A DNA stretch of 64,000 nt from assembly GCA_963848475.1 (NCBI GenBank), contig CAWKDW010000004.1, positions 248,001 to 312,000 on the forward strand, written 5' to 3'. Below are positions 51,336-59,691 of this stretch, piece after piece (the stretch's first letter is position 1; each line of letters starts with the position of its first letter). This stretch comes from Solirubrobacter sp963848475 (GTDB lineage: Bacteria > Actinomycetota > Thermoleophilia > Solirubrobacterales > Solirubrobacteraceae). Below the pieces are notes generated by a model. It was not told the DNA's origin and did not search any database. It saw only the letters and a program-made list of their open reading frames with translations. The translations under genes and the position numbers were made by a program.

Positions 51336-51950
51336 ATGCCAACTCCCCGCCTGATCAGCCTCGCCGCCATCGCCGCTTCGGCCGCCGCCATGCTCGTCGC
51401 CGCCCCGATGGCGAGCGCCGCTGACAGCTACTACCTGAAGATCGACGGGATCACCGGTGAATCGATGATCGCCGCGACGCCGAGCACGATCGCGGTGAAG
51501 TCCTTCGAGCTGGGCGCCAAGAAGTCGACGCCCCTGACGGCGACCGGCGGGGCCGCCACCAAGGTGGCGTTCGACGAGCTCACGATCGAGAAGGCCGTCG
51601 ACTCGACCACCCCGGTGCTGTTCCAGAAGCTCGCGGCGGGCACGGCACTCCCGGGCATGGAACTGGTGGTTCGCCGTGGGTCCCTCAACGGGGCGGGCCA
51701 GACCGTCCTGCGCTATCAGTTCCAGCCCGTCTACGTGATCGCCCAGACGCAGGGCGCCACGGCCGGCGACGACAGCGTGACCGAGACGCTCGTCTTCAGC
51801 TACGGCGCCATGAAGCTGGGCGCGGCCAAGCAGGCCGCCGCCGGTACGCCCGGCCCGTTCACGTACGGCCTGTGGAACCAGGTCACCAACGCGGCGAACA
51901 TGATCGTCCCCGGCTACACGGACACCTCGACCACGATCCGCATTCCCTAA
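51336..51950 (+). CDS. Exported Hcp-like protein (type VI tube protein family)
   Basis: A 204-residue protein. The first 29 residues are a Sec signal peptide (ISLAAIAASAAAMLVAAPMA, then SAADS). The mature part follows the Hcp pattern: YYLKIDGITGESM, AVKSFELGA, VAFDELTIEKAVDSTTPVLF, LPGMELVVRRGSLNGAGQTV, and DDSVTETLVFSYGAMK. Hcp normally forms rings in type VI systems and has no signal peptide. No other type VI gene is present here. In Gram-positive bacteria such proteins have an unknown extracellular role. Family call by pattern recognition. Confidence 0.78.
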   Translation: MPTPRLISLAAIAASAAAMLVAAPMASAADSYYLKIDGITGESMIAATPSTIAVKSFELGAKKSTPLTATGGAATKVAFDELTIEKAVDSTTPVLFQKLAAGTALPGMELVVRRGSLNGAGQTVLRYQFQPVYVIAQTQGATAGDDSVTETLVFSYGAMKLGAAKQAAAGTPGPFTYGLWNQVTNAANMIVPGYTDTSTTIRIP

Positions 51951-51986
51951 GCGACCTCGCATCACCCACGGTCGCAGGAGGTGTAC

Positions 51987-52010
51987 GGCCCCGCACACGC
52001 GGGGTCGTTT
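51987..52010 (+). terminator. Intrinsic terminator after the Hcp-like gene
   Basis: GGCCCCGC (51987-51994) pairs with GCGGGGTC (51999-52006) around an ACAC loop and is followed by GTTT. It lies 36 bp beyond the stop of the Hcp-like gene and is one of the few hairpins here with a T-rich end. Confidence 0.7.
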
Positions 52011-52095
52011 CGTGGTGGACGCCTGCGTGCTCAAGCGGCTCTGGGCACCCCCGCGGAGCGTGAGCTGGTCGAACCTTTGCCTCGAGGATCACGGC

Positions 52096-52482
52096 CTACG
52101 CCGTCGCTTGGTCGCCCCAGGCGTTGTCGATCACGTACAGCCAGGTTCCGTCGTCCTGTCGGCGCGCCACCTCGGCCGTGGTGGCGCCGAGTTGCGCCGG
52201 GCTCCCGTCGGGCATCGTCCCACCGGCCAGCGACCACTGGTTGGCGAGGTAGGCGAGGTCTCCGACGCGCAAGGCGAGTTTCGTCTCGAGACTGATCTGA
52301 CCCTGACGGTCGAGGAACCAGCGAAGTGCGTCGCGGATGCCGTCGAGCCCCACCACCGTGACTCCCGGTTGTGGGATCAATGCCGCATCGGGTTCGTAGA
52401 GCTCCATCAGCGCCTCGAGGTCGCCGGCGTTGAAGGCTTGCTCGAACAGACGGTGGAGCTGTTCGGGTTCGGTGGCGGGCAT
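52096..52482 (-). CDS. SnoaL/NTF2-like protein
   Basis: A 128-residue single NTF2-fold domain: QLHRLFEQAFNAGDLEALME, LYEPDAALIPQPG, GLDGIRDALRWFL and a C-terminal strand TWLYVIDNAWGD. This matches the DUF4440/YybH-like branch. ATG 52482 has AGGAGA upstream. Ligand or reaction unknown. It is divergent from the YihY gene. Confidence 0.85.
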   Translation of the reverse strand: MPATEPEQLHRLFEQAFNAGDLEALMELYEPDAALIPQPGVTVVGLDGIRDALRWFLDRQGQISLETKLALRVGDLAYLANQWSLAGGTMPDGSPAQLGATTAEVARRQDDGTWLYVIDNAWGDQATA

Positions 52483-52582
52483 GGTCTCCTCTCGGAAGCG
52501 CGAGCCAGGCGATGCTACCGGTGCATGGGGGCGGATGACCGATTTCGGACACGCCTTAGGCCACGGCCCTTAGCATCGCTTT

Positions 52583-53497
52583 GTGGAGGGCATCGCAAGG
52601 CGCGGCGGGTTGCGCCGCATCGTTCAGATCGTCAAGCGCACGTTGACGTCGTTCTACGACGATCAGATGACGCATCACGCGGCGGCGCTGACCTACTACT
52701 CGCTGATGTCGCTGTTCCCGGCGCTGTTGCTGGCGATCTCGCTGCTCGGCCTGGTGGGCCAGTATCCCGAGACCTACAACGCGATTCTCGGCTACCTGCG
52801 CGACGTGGTGCCAGAGTCGCTGCTCCAGCCGCTGGACCGTTCGCTGCGAGGAGCGTTCCAGGCCAAGGGCACGGCTGCGACGACGCTGGTCATCAGCATC
52901 GCTCTGGCGCTCTACGGGACGACCGGCGTGCTCGAAGCGGCGCGGCGTGCGCTGAACGTGGTCTTCGAGGTCGAGAGCGGGCGAAGCTTCCTGCGCCGCA
53001 AAGCGATCGACATCGGATCGACGGCGGTGCTGATGGTGCTCATTCTCGTCAGCCTCGTGCTCGCGTTCGTCGGCGGTGCCTTCGCGGAGGATCTCTTGGG
53101 CTTCCTCGGCCTCGGCCAGGGCATCCCACGCGTCTGGAACGCCTTGCGTTGGCCCGCGGCGGTGCTGATCGCGATGCTCGTGTTCTCGTTCATCTACTAC
53201 GTGACCCCCGATGTCCAGCATCGAGCGTTTCGCTGGATCACGCCAGGCGCGATGGCCGGCGTGCTGCTGTGGCTCGCCGCGTCCTATGGCTTCTCGCTCT
53301 ACCTCTCACGCATCGCCGACGTCGGCGCCATCTACGGCGCGTTCGCCGGCGCGATCGTGCTCGTGGGCTGGCTCTGGCTGACCAACGTGGCGCTGCTGTT
53401 CGGTGCGGAGCTCAATGCCGAGATCGAGCGCCACAAGGAACTCGCCGAAGGTGCCGCGCACCAGGACACGCTCAACCGGCCACAGCGAGACGGATAG
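52583..53497 (+). CDS. YihY/BrkB-family membrane protein
   Basis: A 304-residue polytopic protein with six helices. Family landmarks are HHAAALTYYSLMSLFPALLL near the N-terminus, the central YVTPDVQHRAFRWITPGA, and the C-terminal GAIVLVGWLWLTNVALLFGAELNAEI. The start is GTG 52583. Proposed roles include transport and envelope maintenance, none firm (the old ribonuclease BN name is incorrect). It is monocistronic. Confidence 0.92.
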   Translation: MEGIARRGGLRRIVQIVKRTLTSFYDDQMTHHAAALTYYSLMSLFPALLLAISLLGLVGQYPETYNAILGYLRDVVPESLLQPLDRSLRGAFQAKGTAATTLVISIALALYGTTGVLEAARRALNVVFEVESGRSFLRRKAIDIGSTAVLMVLILVSLVLAFVGGAFAEDLLGFLGLGQGIPRVWNALRWPAAVLIAMLVFSFIYYVTPDVQHRAFRWITPGAMAGVLLWLAASYGFSLYLSRIADVGAIYGAFAGAIVLVGWLWLTNVALLFGAELNAEIERHKELAEGAAHQDTLNRPQRDG

Positions 53498-53676
53498 GAC
53501 GCGCCGCGGGACCGGTGTGTGCAGCGGAACTGGGGACAAGAAGGCGAACCCCTGTGGTCCTGCTTGGCCGTAGCGGCGCAACCGGGAGTTAACTGACATT
53601 GCGTCAGCTACCTTCACGTATGTCCCACGCGTCAGCGGAGGTCGTCTGGCGCGCGAAACCAGGAGAAGGGTCACAG

Positions 53677-56199
53677 GTGCTTTCACGGCGCGCCATCGTG
53701 GCTGCGGCAACATTGCTGGCCGCCGCTGTCACCACTGCATCGGCCTCGGCCGACACCACGCTCAACATCGTCCCCCACGGCAACGAGGCGCCCGGCGTCC
53801 CGTGGGCCACGGCGCCCGGCATCCTGCCCGCCGACACGCAGGCGAAGATGTACGACCGGATCACGCCGCTGTTCCGCGGCATCACCGATGACGTGCTCTC
53901 ACCGAGCACCGACGGGGCCGGGTACTACAAGTCGGCGGCGCTGCTGGGAGAGTTCGACCCATCGTTCGTGACGAGCGAGTTCGTCGGCGGCACGTCGCCG
54001 AGCGCCGGCGCCGTCAGCGCGCGGATCAAGCGCGACCGCTACGGCGTCCCGCACATCTACAGCGACACTGATCCGGGCGCGATCTTCGGCGCCGGCTACG
54101 CGGTCGCGACCGACCAGTCGCTGCTGCTCGGACAGGCGCGGTCCAACGGCGTCGCGGGCCTGATCGACATGCCGGGCGTGCCGGCGATCAACCTGGTTCT
54201 CGGGCTGTACGACTACCAGCCCAGCTCGAAGGTCGTCAAGGAAGTCACCTCGCAGCAGACCAAGGCCATCGAGGCCGAGGGCGCGCAGGGCAAGCAGCTG
54301 CTCAACGACATCGACACCTACCTGGCGGGCATCAACGCGCGGATGGCGGTGGCACAGCCGCAGACGCCGAAGTTCACGCGCAGCGACATCTACGCCCTGA
54401 ACGCGATCAAGGCCCAGTTCCTCGGCGAGGGCGGGGGCGCCGAGGTCGACAACGCGCTGTTCCTCGACGGGCTGCGCAGCAAGCTCGGAACCAAGGACGG
54501 CGACAAGGCGTTCGAGGATCTGCGTGCGCGCAACGACCCGGAGGCGACGTACACGACGAGCAAGGCCGCGCCGAACCAGACCGACGTGTCGGTGTCCAAG
54601 CCGTCAGGCATGGTGCGGCTGAAGGCCGGGACGTTCAGGAACTCGTTCGTCAAGCTTCCCGGTGCCAAGGCTTCGGCCGCCGCCGCGAGCGTCGCCAACA
54701 CCGGCAAGCGCCAGTTGGCTTCGAACATCCTGATCGTGTCGGGGTCGAAGTCGGCCACCGGCAAGCCGCTGTTCGTCGGCGGTCCACAGATCGGCTTCAA
54801 CTATCCGGGCCTGACGATGGAGATGCAGCTGACGTCGCCGTCGATCAACGTCGAGGGCGTCACCAGCGCGCCGTTCCCCGGCTACATGCTGATCGGGCAC
54901 GGCACGAACTACGCGTGGTCGCTGACCTCGGCGGGCGCGGACATCATCGACACCTACGCCGAGCGGCTGTGCGGCGGGTCGAAGACGAAGTACCAGTGGA
55001 AGGGCAAGTGCAAGTCGATGGAGAAGGTCAGCGCCGGCACGCTCTCCAAGGACGGCAAGACGGTCAAGGTCACGTTCTGGCGCACCGTCCACGGGCCGGT
55101 CATCGGCTACGCCAAGGACCGCAAGACCAACAAGCTGGTGGCGCTGTCGAAGAAGCGCTCGTCGTACGGGCGCGAGACCGTCGACCAGTTGTTCAACCAG
55201 CAGATGACGTACTCCCGCGTCCACAACGCGAAGGACTTCATCAACGCCGCGGCCAAGTCGCCGCAGACGTTCAATTCGTTCTACGCGAGCGCGACCGAGT
55301 CGGCGTTCTACACCTCCGGCGCGCTGCCGGTGCGCCCCAAGGGCGTCAACGGCGACCTGCCGGTCGACGGCAGCGGCAAGTACGAGTGGAAGGGCGAGCT
55401 GGCCAAGCGCAAGCACCCCCAGGTCGTCAACCCGTCGTCGGGCTACATCGTCAACTGGAACAACAAGCCGGCCAAGAACTTCCCGGCCGGTGACGACCGC
55501 TTCGGCAGCGAGGGCGGCATCCAGCGCGTCGACATGCTCAACAGCGAGCTGGCCCGCTACCCGAAGGCGACGCTGGCCAACGTGCTGGCTGCCGCCAACG
55601 CGGGTGCGACCGAGGACGTCCGGATCACGCAGCTGTGGCCGACGCTGAAGGCGATGCTGGCCAAGCGCAAGTCGCCGAGCGCGGCCGCCACGCAGCTGGT
55701 GTCGGTGCTCGACGCCTGGTACGCCGCGGGCGGCTCACGCGTCGACGCGAACCTCGACGGCAACATCGACGACCCAGGCGCGGTCATCCTCGACACGGCG
55801 TGGAAGCGCATCACCGACGCCGGCCTGTGCGACCGTCTCGGGAAGGCCATGTGCAAGGGCCTCGAAAGCCGGCTCAGCCGCTTCGACCTGCCGCCCAGCG
55901 GCCAGTACGGCGGCTGGCACCAGTACATGGACAAGGATCTGCGGACGCTGCTCAAGCGCAAGGTCAGCGGCAAGTACAACCTCCGCTACTGCGGCGACGG
56001 GTCGGTCTCGCAGTGCTCGAAGGAGCTGTGGGCGGCACTCGCCGCAGCGGGCAAGTCGCTCGCGGCCAGGCAGGGCGCCGACCCGACCAAGTGGACGGAG
56101 AAGGCGGCCACGATCTCGTTCTCGCCGCTGCCGCTGGCCACGATGCAGTACACGAACAAGCCCTCCGGCATCCACCAGGTGATGGCCTTCGGGCAGTAG
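53677..56199 (+). CDS. Penicillin-acylase-family Ntn hydrolase, exported
   Basis: An 840-residue precursor that should self-cleave into two chains. GTG 53677 follows GGAGAAGG and opens a signal peptide (SRRAIVAAATLLAAAVTTAS). The predicted nucleophile is Ser349 in QLASNILIVSGSKSATGKPL, with the downstream PQIGFNYPG in place of the usual DPH, and RDRYGVPHIY and GYAVATDQ segments as in acylases. The family hydrolyses amide bonds of penicillins, cephalosporins or acyl-homoserine lactones; the substrate here is unknown. Lys-rich surface loops are unusual for this genome. The hairpin at 56213 follows. Confidence 0.9.
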   Translation: MLSRRAIVAAATLLAAAVTTASASADTTLNIVPHGNEAPGVPWATAPGILPADTQAKMYDRITPLFRGITDDVLSPSTDGAGYYKSAALLGEFDPSFVTSEFVGGTSPSAGAVSARIKRDRYGVPHIYSDTDPGAIFGAGYAVATDQSLLLGQARSNGVAGLIDMPGVPAINLVLGLYDYQPSSKVVKEVTSQQTKAIEAEGAQGKQLLNDIDTYLAGINARMAVAQPQTPKFTRSDIYALNAIKAQFLGEGGGAEVDNALFLDGLRSKLGTKDGDKAFEDLRARNDPEATYTTSKAAPNQTDVSVSKPSGMVRLKAGTFRNSFVKLPGAKASAAAASVANTGKRQLASNILIVSGSKSATGKPLFVGGPQIGFNYPGLTMEMQLTSPSINVEGVTSAPFPGYMLIGHGTNYAWSLTSAGADIIDTYAERLCGGSKTKYQWKGKCKSMEKVSAGTLSKDGKTVKVTFWRTVHGPVIGYAKDRKTNKLVALSKKRSSYGRETVDQLFNQQMTYSRVHNAKDFINAAAKSPQTFNSFYASATESAFYTSGALPVRPKGVNGDLPVDGSGKYEWKGELAKRKHPQVVNPSSGYIVNWNNKPAKNFPAGDDRFGSEGGIQRVDMLNSELARYPKATLANVLAAANAGATEDVRITQLWPTLKAMLAKRKSPSAAATQLVSVLDAWYAAGGSRVDANLDGNIDDPGAVILDTAWKRITDAGLCDRLGKAMCKGLESRLSRFDLPPSGQYGGWHQYMDKDLRTLLKRKVSGKYNLRYCGDGSVSQCSKELWAALAAAGKSLAARQGADPTKWTEKAATISFSPLPLATMQYTNKPSGIHQVMAFGQ

Positions 56200-56212
56200 T
56201 CGCTGAACGCGG

Positions 56213-56236
56213 GGTGGCGCCGAATCCGGCGCCACC
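56213..56236 (+). terminator. Hairpin terminator after the acylase gene
   Basis: GGTGGCGCCG (56213-56222) and CGGCGCCACC (56227-56236) form a perfect 10-bp stem with an AATC loop, 13 bp after the stop of the acylase gene. Confidence 0.7.
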
Positions 56237-56351
56237 TCCGTCGTCAGCCGGTCACGTCGCCGGTGCCGCCGGTGCCGGCACCGCAGTTTCCCGCAGCAGC
56301 CTGTGGCCTCCTGCGGACGCGGGGGCGGCGCGCGCGTGCGACAGTCGGACC

Positions 56352-57278
56352 ATGACGGACGACATTCCTCCCGTGCTCGTCGGAGTCGACGGCACGGCGT
56401 CCGGGCTGGAGGCCGTGGCGCTCGGTGGAGCGTTCGCGGTTCTCACCGGTGCGCCGCTGATTCTCGGCGCGGTCTATGGCTCCGAGGTCCTCGCGTTCGA
56501 CGGCGGCCTGGTCTGGCCGCCGAAGGACGAAGCTCAGCGCTGGCTGGAGCAGGCGCAGTCGCGTGTTGCGGACATCATTCCGTGGAGCACACGGGTAATC
56601 GTCTCGACCAGTCCCGCGCGTGGCCTCGTCGCGCTGGCGAAGGCTGAGGGCGCGCGCATGATCGTTCTCGGGTCCAGCCGCCGCGGTCCGATCGGACGCG
56701 TGTTGCCTGGCACCACCGGCCGTGTCGTGGCCCATGGTGCACCGTGCATGGTGGCGATCGCGCCTCACGACTGGCGCATACAGCCGCCGGACTCGCCACT
56801 GACGTTCGGCGTCGCGTTCTCGGATTCCGACGAGGCGCGCGACGCCCTCGCCGTCGCGGCCGAGTTGGCCTCCGCCGGGCGTGCCCCGCTGCGCGTCTTG
56901 ACGACGGTCCGCGCGGTGTCGCCGGCGCACCCGATGTTCGCCGCCACCGGCACCAGCTACACGGAGTGGTCGCGCGATCGCCTCCGCAACGCCGAGACCG
57001 TCGCACATGAGGCGGTGCAGGCGGTGGCGTCGCGAGTCGAGACCGAGGTGATCGTGACCGAGGGCGATCCGGTTGCACAGCTCGCGAAGGCCTCGCGGAA
57101 CCTTGACATGCTGTTCGTCGGGTCACGACGCTTCGGACCCGTTCGGAGCGCGTTGCTGGGCAGCGTGTCATGGCCGCTGATCGAGCAAGCCGGTTGCCCC
57201 GTGGTCGTAGTCCCTCGCGGTGTACACGCGGACTCGCTCGCCGAGACCACCGAGCACTCGGCCCCCGTCACGCGCTGA
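56352..57278 (+). CDS. Tandem universal stress protein (UspA family)
   Basis: A 308-residue protein with two Usp domains. The first runs from VLVGVDGTASGLEAV to GSSRRGPIGRVLPGTTGRVV; the second from TFGVAFSDSDEARDA to GSRRFGPVRSALLGSVSWPL. Both ends carry the G-2x-G-9x-G-(S/T) ATP-binding pattern. ATG 56352 is unambiguous. Tandem Usps of this kind respond to redox or hypoxic stress in actinobacteria; no regulator site is visible. Confidence 0.92.
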   Translation: MTDDIPPVLVGVDGTASGLEAVALGGAFAVLTGAPLILGAVYGSEVLAFDGGLVWPPKDEAQRWLEQAQSRVADIIPWSTRVIVSTSPARGLVALAKAEGARMIVLGSSRRGPIGRVLPGTTGRVVAHGAPCMVAIAPHDWRIQPPDSPLTFGVAFSDSDEARDALAVAAELASAGRAPLRVLTTVRAVSPAHPMFAATGTSYTEWSRDRLRNAETVAHEAVQAVASRVETEVIVTEGDPVAQLAKASRNLDMLFVGSRRFGPVRSALLGSVSWPLIEQAGCPVVVVPRGVHADSLAETTEHSAPVTR

Positions 57279-57340
57279 TGGCTTGGCCGCGGGCGAAGTG
57301 GCGGCGTTCGCCGGCGACGACGGAGCGGGCAAGTCGAGGA

Positions 57341-57607
57341 TCAGGGCGATCTCCGGCGCGCGGGCGGCGGACCGGCTCGTCGGAGTATCCGGGCCCCCGC
57401 GCCGTCGTGGCGCGTCCTCACTTCCAGCAGGGTGAGCCCGAGGTCTGACACGCGTTGCAGCAGCCCTTGGAGTTCGGCTTGGTCACGTACGGTGCCAGTG
57501 AGCGCGGTGCTGCCGTCGACTCGGGTGAGCGCCATGCCAGGGAACGCGAGCGCGAGTTCATCGCTCAGTTCGCCCTCCACGATCAGCCGGTAGGTACGTT
57601 GGGCCAC
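57341..57607 (-). CDS. 88-residue protein of a small family associated with LuxR/MFS genes
   Basis: From GTG 57607 it reads AQRTYRLIVEGELSDELALA, then FPGMALTRVDGSTALTGTVR, DQAELQGLLQRVSDLGLTL and a basic tail. This resembles short actinobacterial proteins of unknown function often found downstream of regulators. Broken copies begin at 61493 and probably 59691. The segment upstream (57608-57720) is homologous to the end of the MalT-like LuxR gene, so this copy once followed such a gene. Confidence 0.65.
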   Translation of the reverse strand: MAQRTYRLIVEGELSDELALAFPGMALTRVDGSTALTGTVRDQAELQGLLQRVSDLGLTLLEVRTRHDGAGARILRRAGPPPARRRSP

Positions 57608-57973
57608 ATCGCGACGATGGCATCGTTTGCCGGGCGGCGGCGGGAAACACGAGGGGTTCACCCGGGTGAGTCAGTTTGCTCCGACCGGGCCGGCGCGCCG
57701 GTGCGAGCGTCCTGTCGCAGACAGCGACAGGACGCTTCCCACACAGAACTGGATCGTCGTCGTCGAGGTCCGGTGCGAACCGGGCCGGCGTCGCGCGAGG
57801 CTTGCGCATCAGTTGCGCACCCGCCAATCGTCTACCGCAGTCCGCCCGGCTGGTTGGCTTGGCATTTTGCGCCACGACCGAACCGTCGCGGTGGGCGTCT
57901 TGGACGCTCGGTCGCGTGCGAGTTCATTTCGGTCCACGTGACCCGGTCTCCGTCAGCCTCGGGGCGGCTCACT
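57608..57973. other. Gap with LuxR-gene remnant and a perfect hairpin
   Basis: No intact gene. 57608-57712 aligns with 61494-61598 (the intergenic stretch and last codons of the LuxR gene), including the shared TCACCCGGGTGA palindrome. At 57707-57735 lies a perfect inverted repeat, GCGTCCTGTCGC and its complement, around a 5-nt loop, probably a terminator. The remaining 240 bp, towards the DUF2252 stop, show nothing. Confidence 0.55.
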
Positions 57974-59413
57974 CTACAGGCCGGGTTCGGCGACGATCCG
58001 TCCCGAGTCAGCGGCCTCCGCGAGCGCCCGGTAGTCCCGGTCGTTCTGTTCGCTGTAGGCGTCCGAGAACTCCAGGAGCGCCCGGTCGAAGCTGGTGCCG
58101 GAGCCGAGATACGCGGCGATTGCGACCCGGTCGCCAGTCCGTGCGTGCGCGCGAGCGAGCGTCCAGCCGCACATCCGTCCGTACGTGGCGAGGCTGTCGG
58201 GTTTCATCTGCTCGACTACCGCCGATCCCTTCCAATCCTTCAACTGGCGGCCGTAGTAGTCGTCGCGATCGGCGCGCAGCCAGCCGAGGAAGATGTCGCT
58301 GGAGGCCTGCATGAGCCGCTGCCCGACGACGACGCGCTCGCCGTGATGCGCGAACTCACTCGCGCCGAGATGGTTCTCGAGCACTGACGGTTGCGCCTCC
58401 TTGAGCTGCAGGAACAGCGGCTCATTGCCGACCGGGCCGATCAGCAGCGCGATCCACGCGCGCGTGCCGACGCTGCCAACACCGACGACTTTCCGCGCGA
58501 GGTCGGCCAGCCGGAACTGGTCGTACAACGCGCACCGCTCGGGTGACAGCGAGTCGCGATAGGAGTCGAGGATCCCCCGGAGCTGCTTCAGGATCTGCTC
58601 GCGCTTGGCGCCCTGTTCCAGCTTGTCGATGGGGACGATCAGGGGCGACTGGTCGACGATCCGCAGCTCGCCGTCTACGACCTCCGTGAGCTTCGAAAGC
58701 GCCGACAGGCTGTCCTTCGTGTGCGCCTTTGCGAGCACCTTCCGCGCGCCCTTGACGGCGCGCGGCTTGAACTGGTCGGCGTACTGGGCGAGCACGCTCT
58801 CGATCTCGAAGCGCGAATACCAGACATCCAGGTTGCCCATCGCCGCGAAGCCGGCCATCGTGGTGCGATAGCCGGCGACGCATTCGAGCACCGCGTGGTG
58901 CTGGTCCTTTCTGCGGAAGCCGTTGCTCTTGGCTGCGATCAGGATGCTCGCGGCCAGCCGCTTGATGTCCCATTCCCAAGGCCCGGGCAGCGTCTCGTCG
59001 AAGTCGTTGAGATCGAAGACGAGGCGCCGGTCGGGTGAGGCGAACACGCCGAAGTTCGACAGGTGCGCATCGCCGCAGCACTGCACGCGTAAGTCCGATT
59101 GCGGAGAGGCCGCGAGATCCTCGGCCATGATCGCGGCGGCGCCGCGGTAGAACGCAAACGGCGAACCGAGCATGCGGCCGTAGCGGATCGGCACGAGCTC
59201 CGGCACACGCGTCGCGGCCTGGCGCTCGAGCACTTCAACCGGATCGCCGCGATCGCCAGCGGGCTCGAATGCGGCGTGGCTCGCCCGCGGCGCCGCGCCG
59301 CGTGCAGCCTTTCCACGCTCGATGCTGTCGGCCGCGGTTGGAGGGGCGACGGACCGCGCGCGCGTGTGGACGGTGCGGCGTTCGGGCATCGGAGATTGAG
59401 TCGTGGCAGTCAT
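57974..59413 (-). CDS. DUF2252 family protein
   Basis: A 479-residue soluble protein. It has RYGRMLGSPFAFYRGAAAIM, the CCGDAHLSNFGVFASPDRRL motif and FDLNDFDETLPGPWEWDIKR, the hallmark of DUF2252, whose HxDxxxxN-like arrangement resembles aminoglycoside-phosphotransferase/kinase folds. Molecular function is not established. ATG 59413 gives a basic, disordered 40-residue leader. It is possibly in the same direction as the MFS and LuxR genes upstream but separated by a 274-bp gap. Confidence 0.88.
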   Translation of the reverse strand: MTATTQSPMPERRTVHTRARSVAPPTAADSIERGKAARGAAPRASHAAFEPAGDRGDPVEVLERQAATRVPELVPIRYGRMLGSPFAFYRGAAAIMAEDLAASPQSDLRVQCCGDAHLSNFGVFASPDRRLVFDLNDFDETLPGPWEWDIKRLAASILIAAKSNGFRRKDQHHAVLECVAGYRTTMAGFAAMGNLDVWYSRFEIESVLAQYADQFKPRAVKGARKVLAKAHTKDSLSALSKLTEVVDGELRIVDQSPLIVPIDKLEQGAKREQILKQLRGILDSYRDSLSPERCALYDQFRLADLARKVVGVGSVGTRAWIALLIGPVGNEPLFLQLKEAQPSVLENHLGASEFAHHGERVVVGQRLMQASSDIFLGWLRADRDDYYGRQLKDWKGSAVVEQMKPDSLATYGRMCGWTLARAHARTGDRVAIAAYLGSGTSFDRALLEFSDAYSEQNDRDYRALAEAADSGRIVAEPGL

Positions 59414-59691
59414 TGGTGGACTCCGTTGGGCGAGTTGGCCGCGGCGCGGGTCGCAACGGCGGTTGAAGTTGACGACCCGGTTCGGATGTGGTGCCAGAAC
59501 CGCTCGCGGTCACGCAGGCGGCGCATCAGCGGCGCGGCCGCGGTGAGCTTGTCCGGCTTGGGGCGGCAGCGGATCGACCATGATTCAGTGGCGGACGAGC
59601 GACATCGGCGCCGTCCGCGGCCTGCGGCCGAGCTCAAAGGGTGATCGCCGCGTTCCCGCTCCACGATCGGCCGGTGGGTGCGTTCAGTCAC
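59414..59691 (-). pseudogene. Probable degenerate copy of the TYRLIVE small gene
   Basis: ATG 59691 overlaps the MFS stop (ATGA) and opens MTERTHRPIVERERGD, similar to the start of the small gene at 57607 (AQRTYRLIVEGELSD) and the relic at 61493 (TERTYRLIVERER). After about 15 codons similarity is lost and the frame runs on to 59410 with no family features. It is treated as decayed. Confidence 0.45.

Noticed and set aside
51336..51950. Type VI secretion locus
   Set aside because: Hcp-like protein stands alone with a signal peptide; no TssB/C/K/M, VgrG or ClpV genes nearby.
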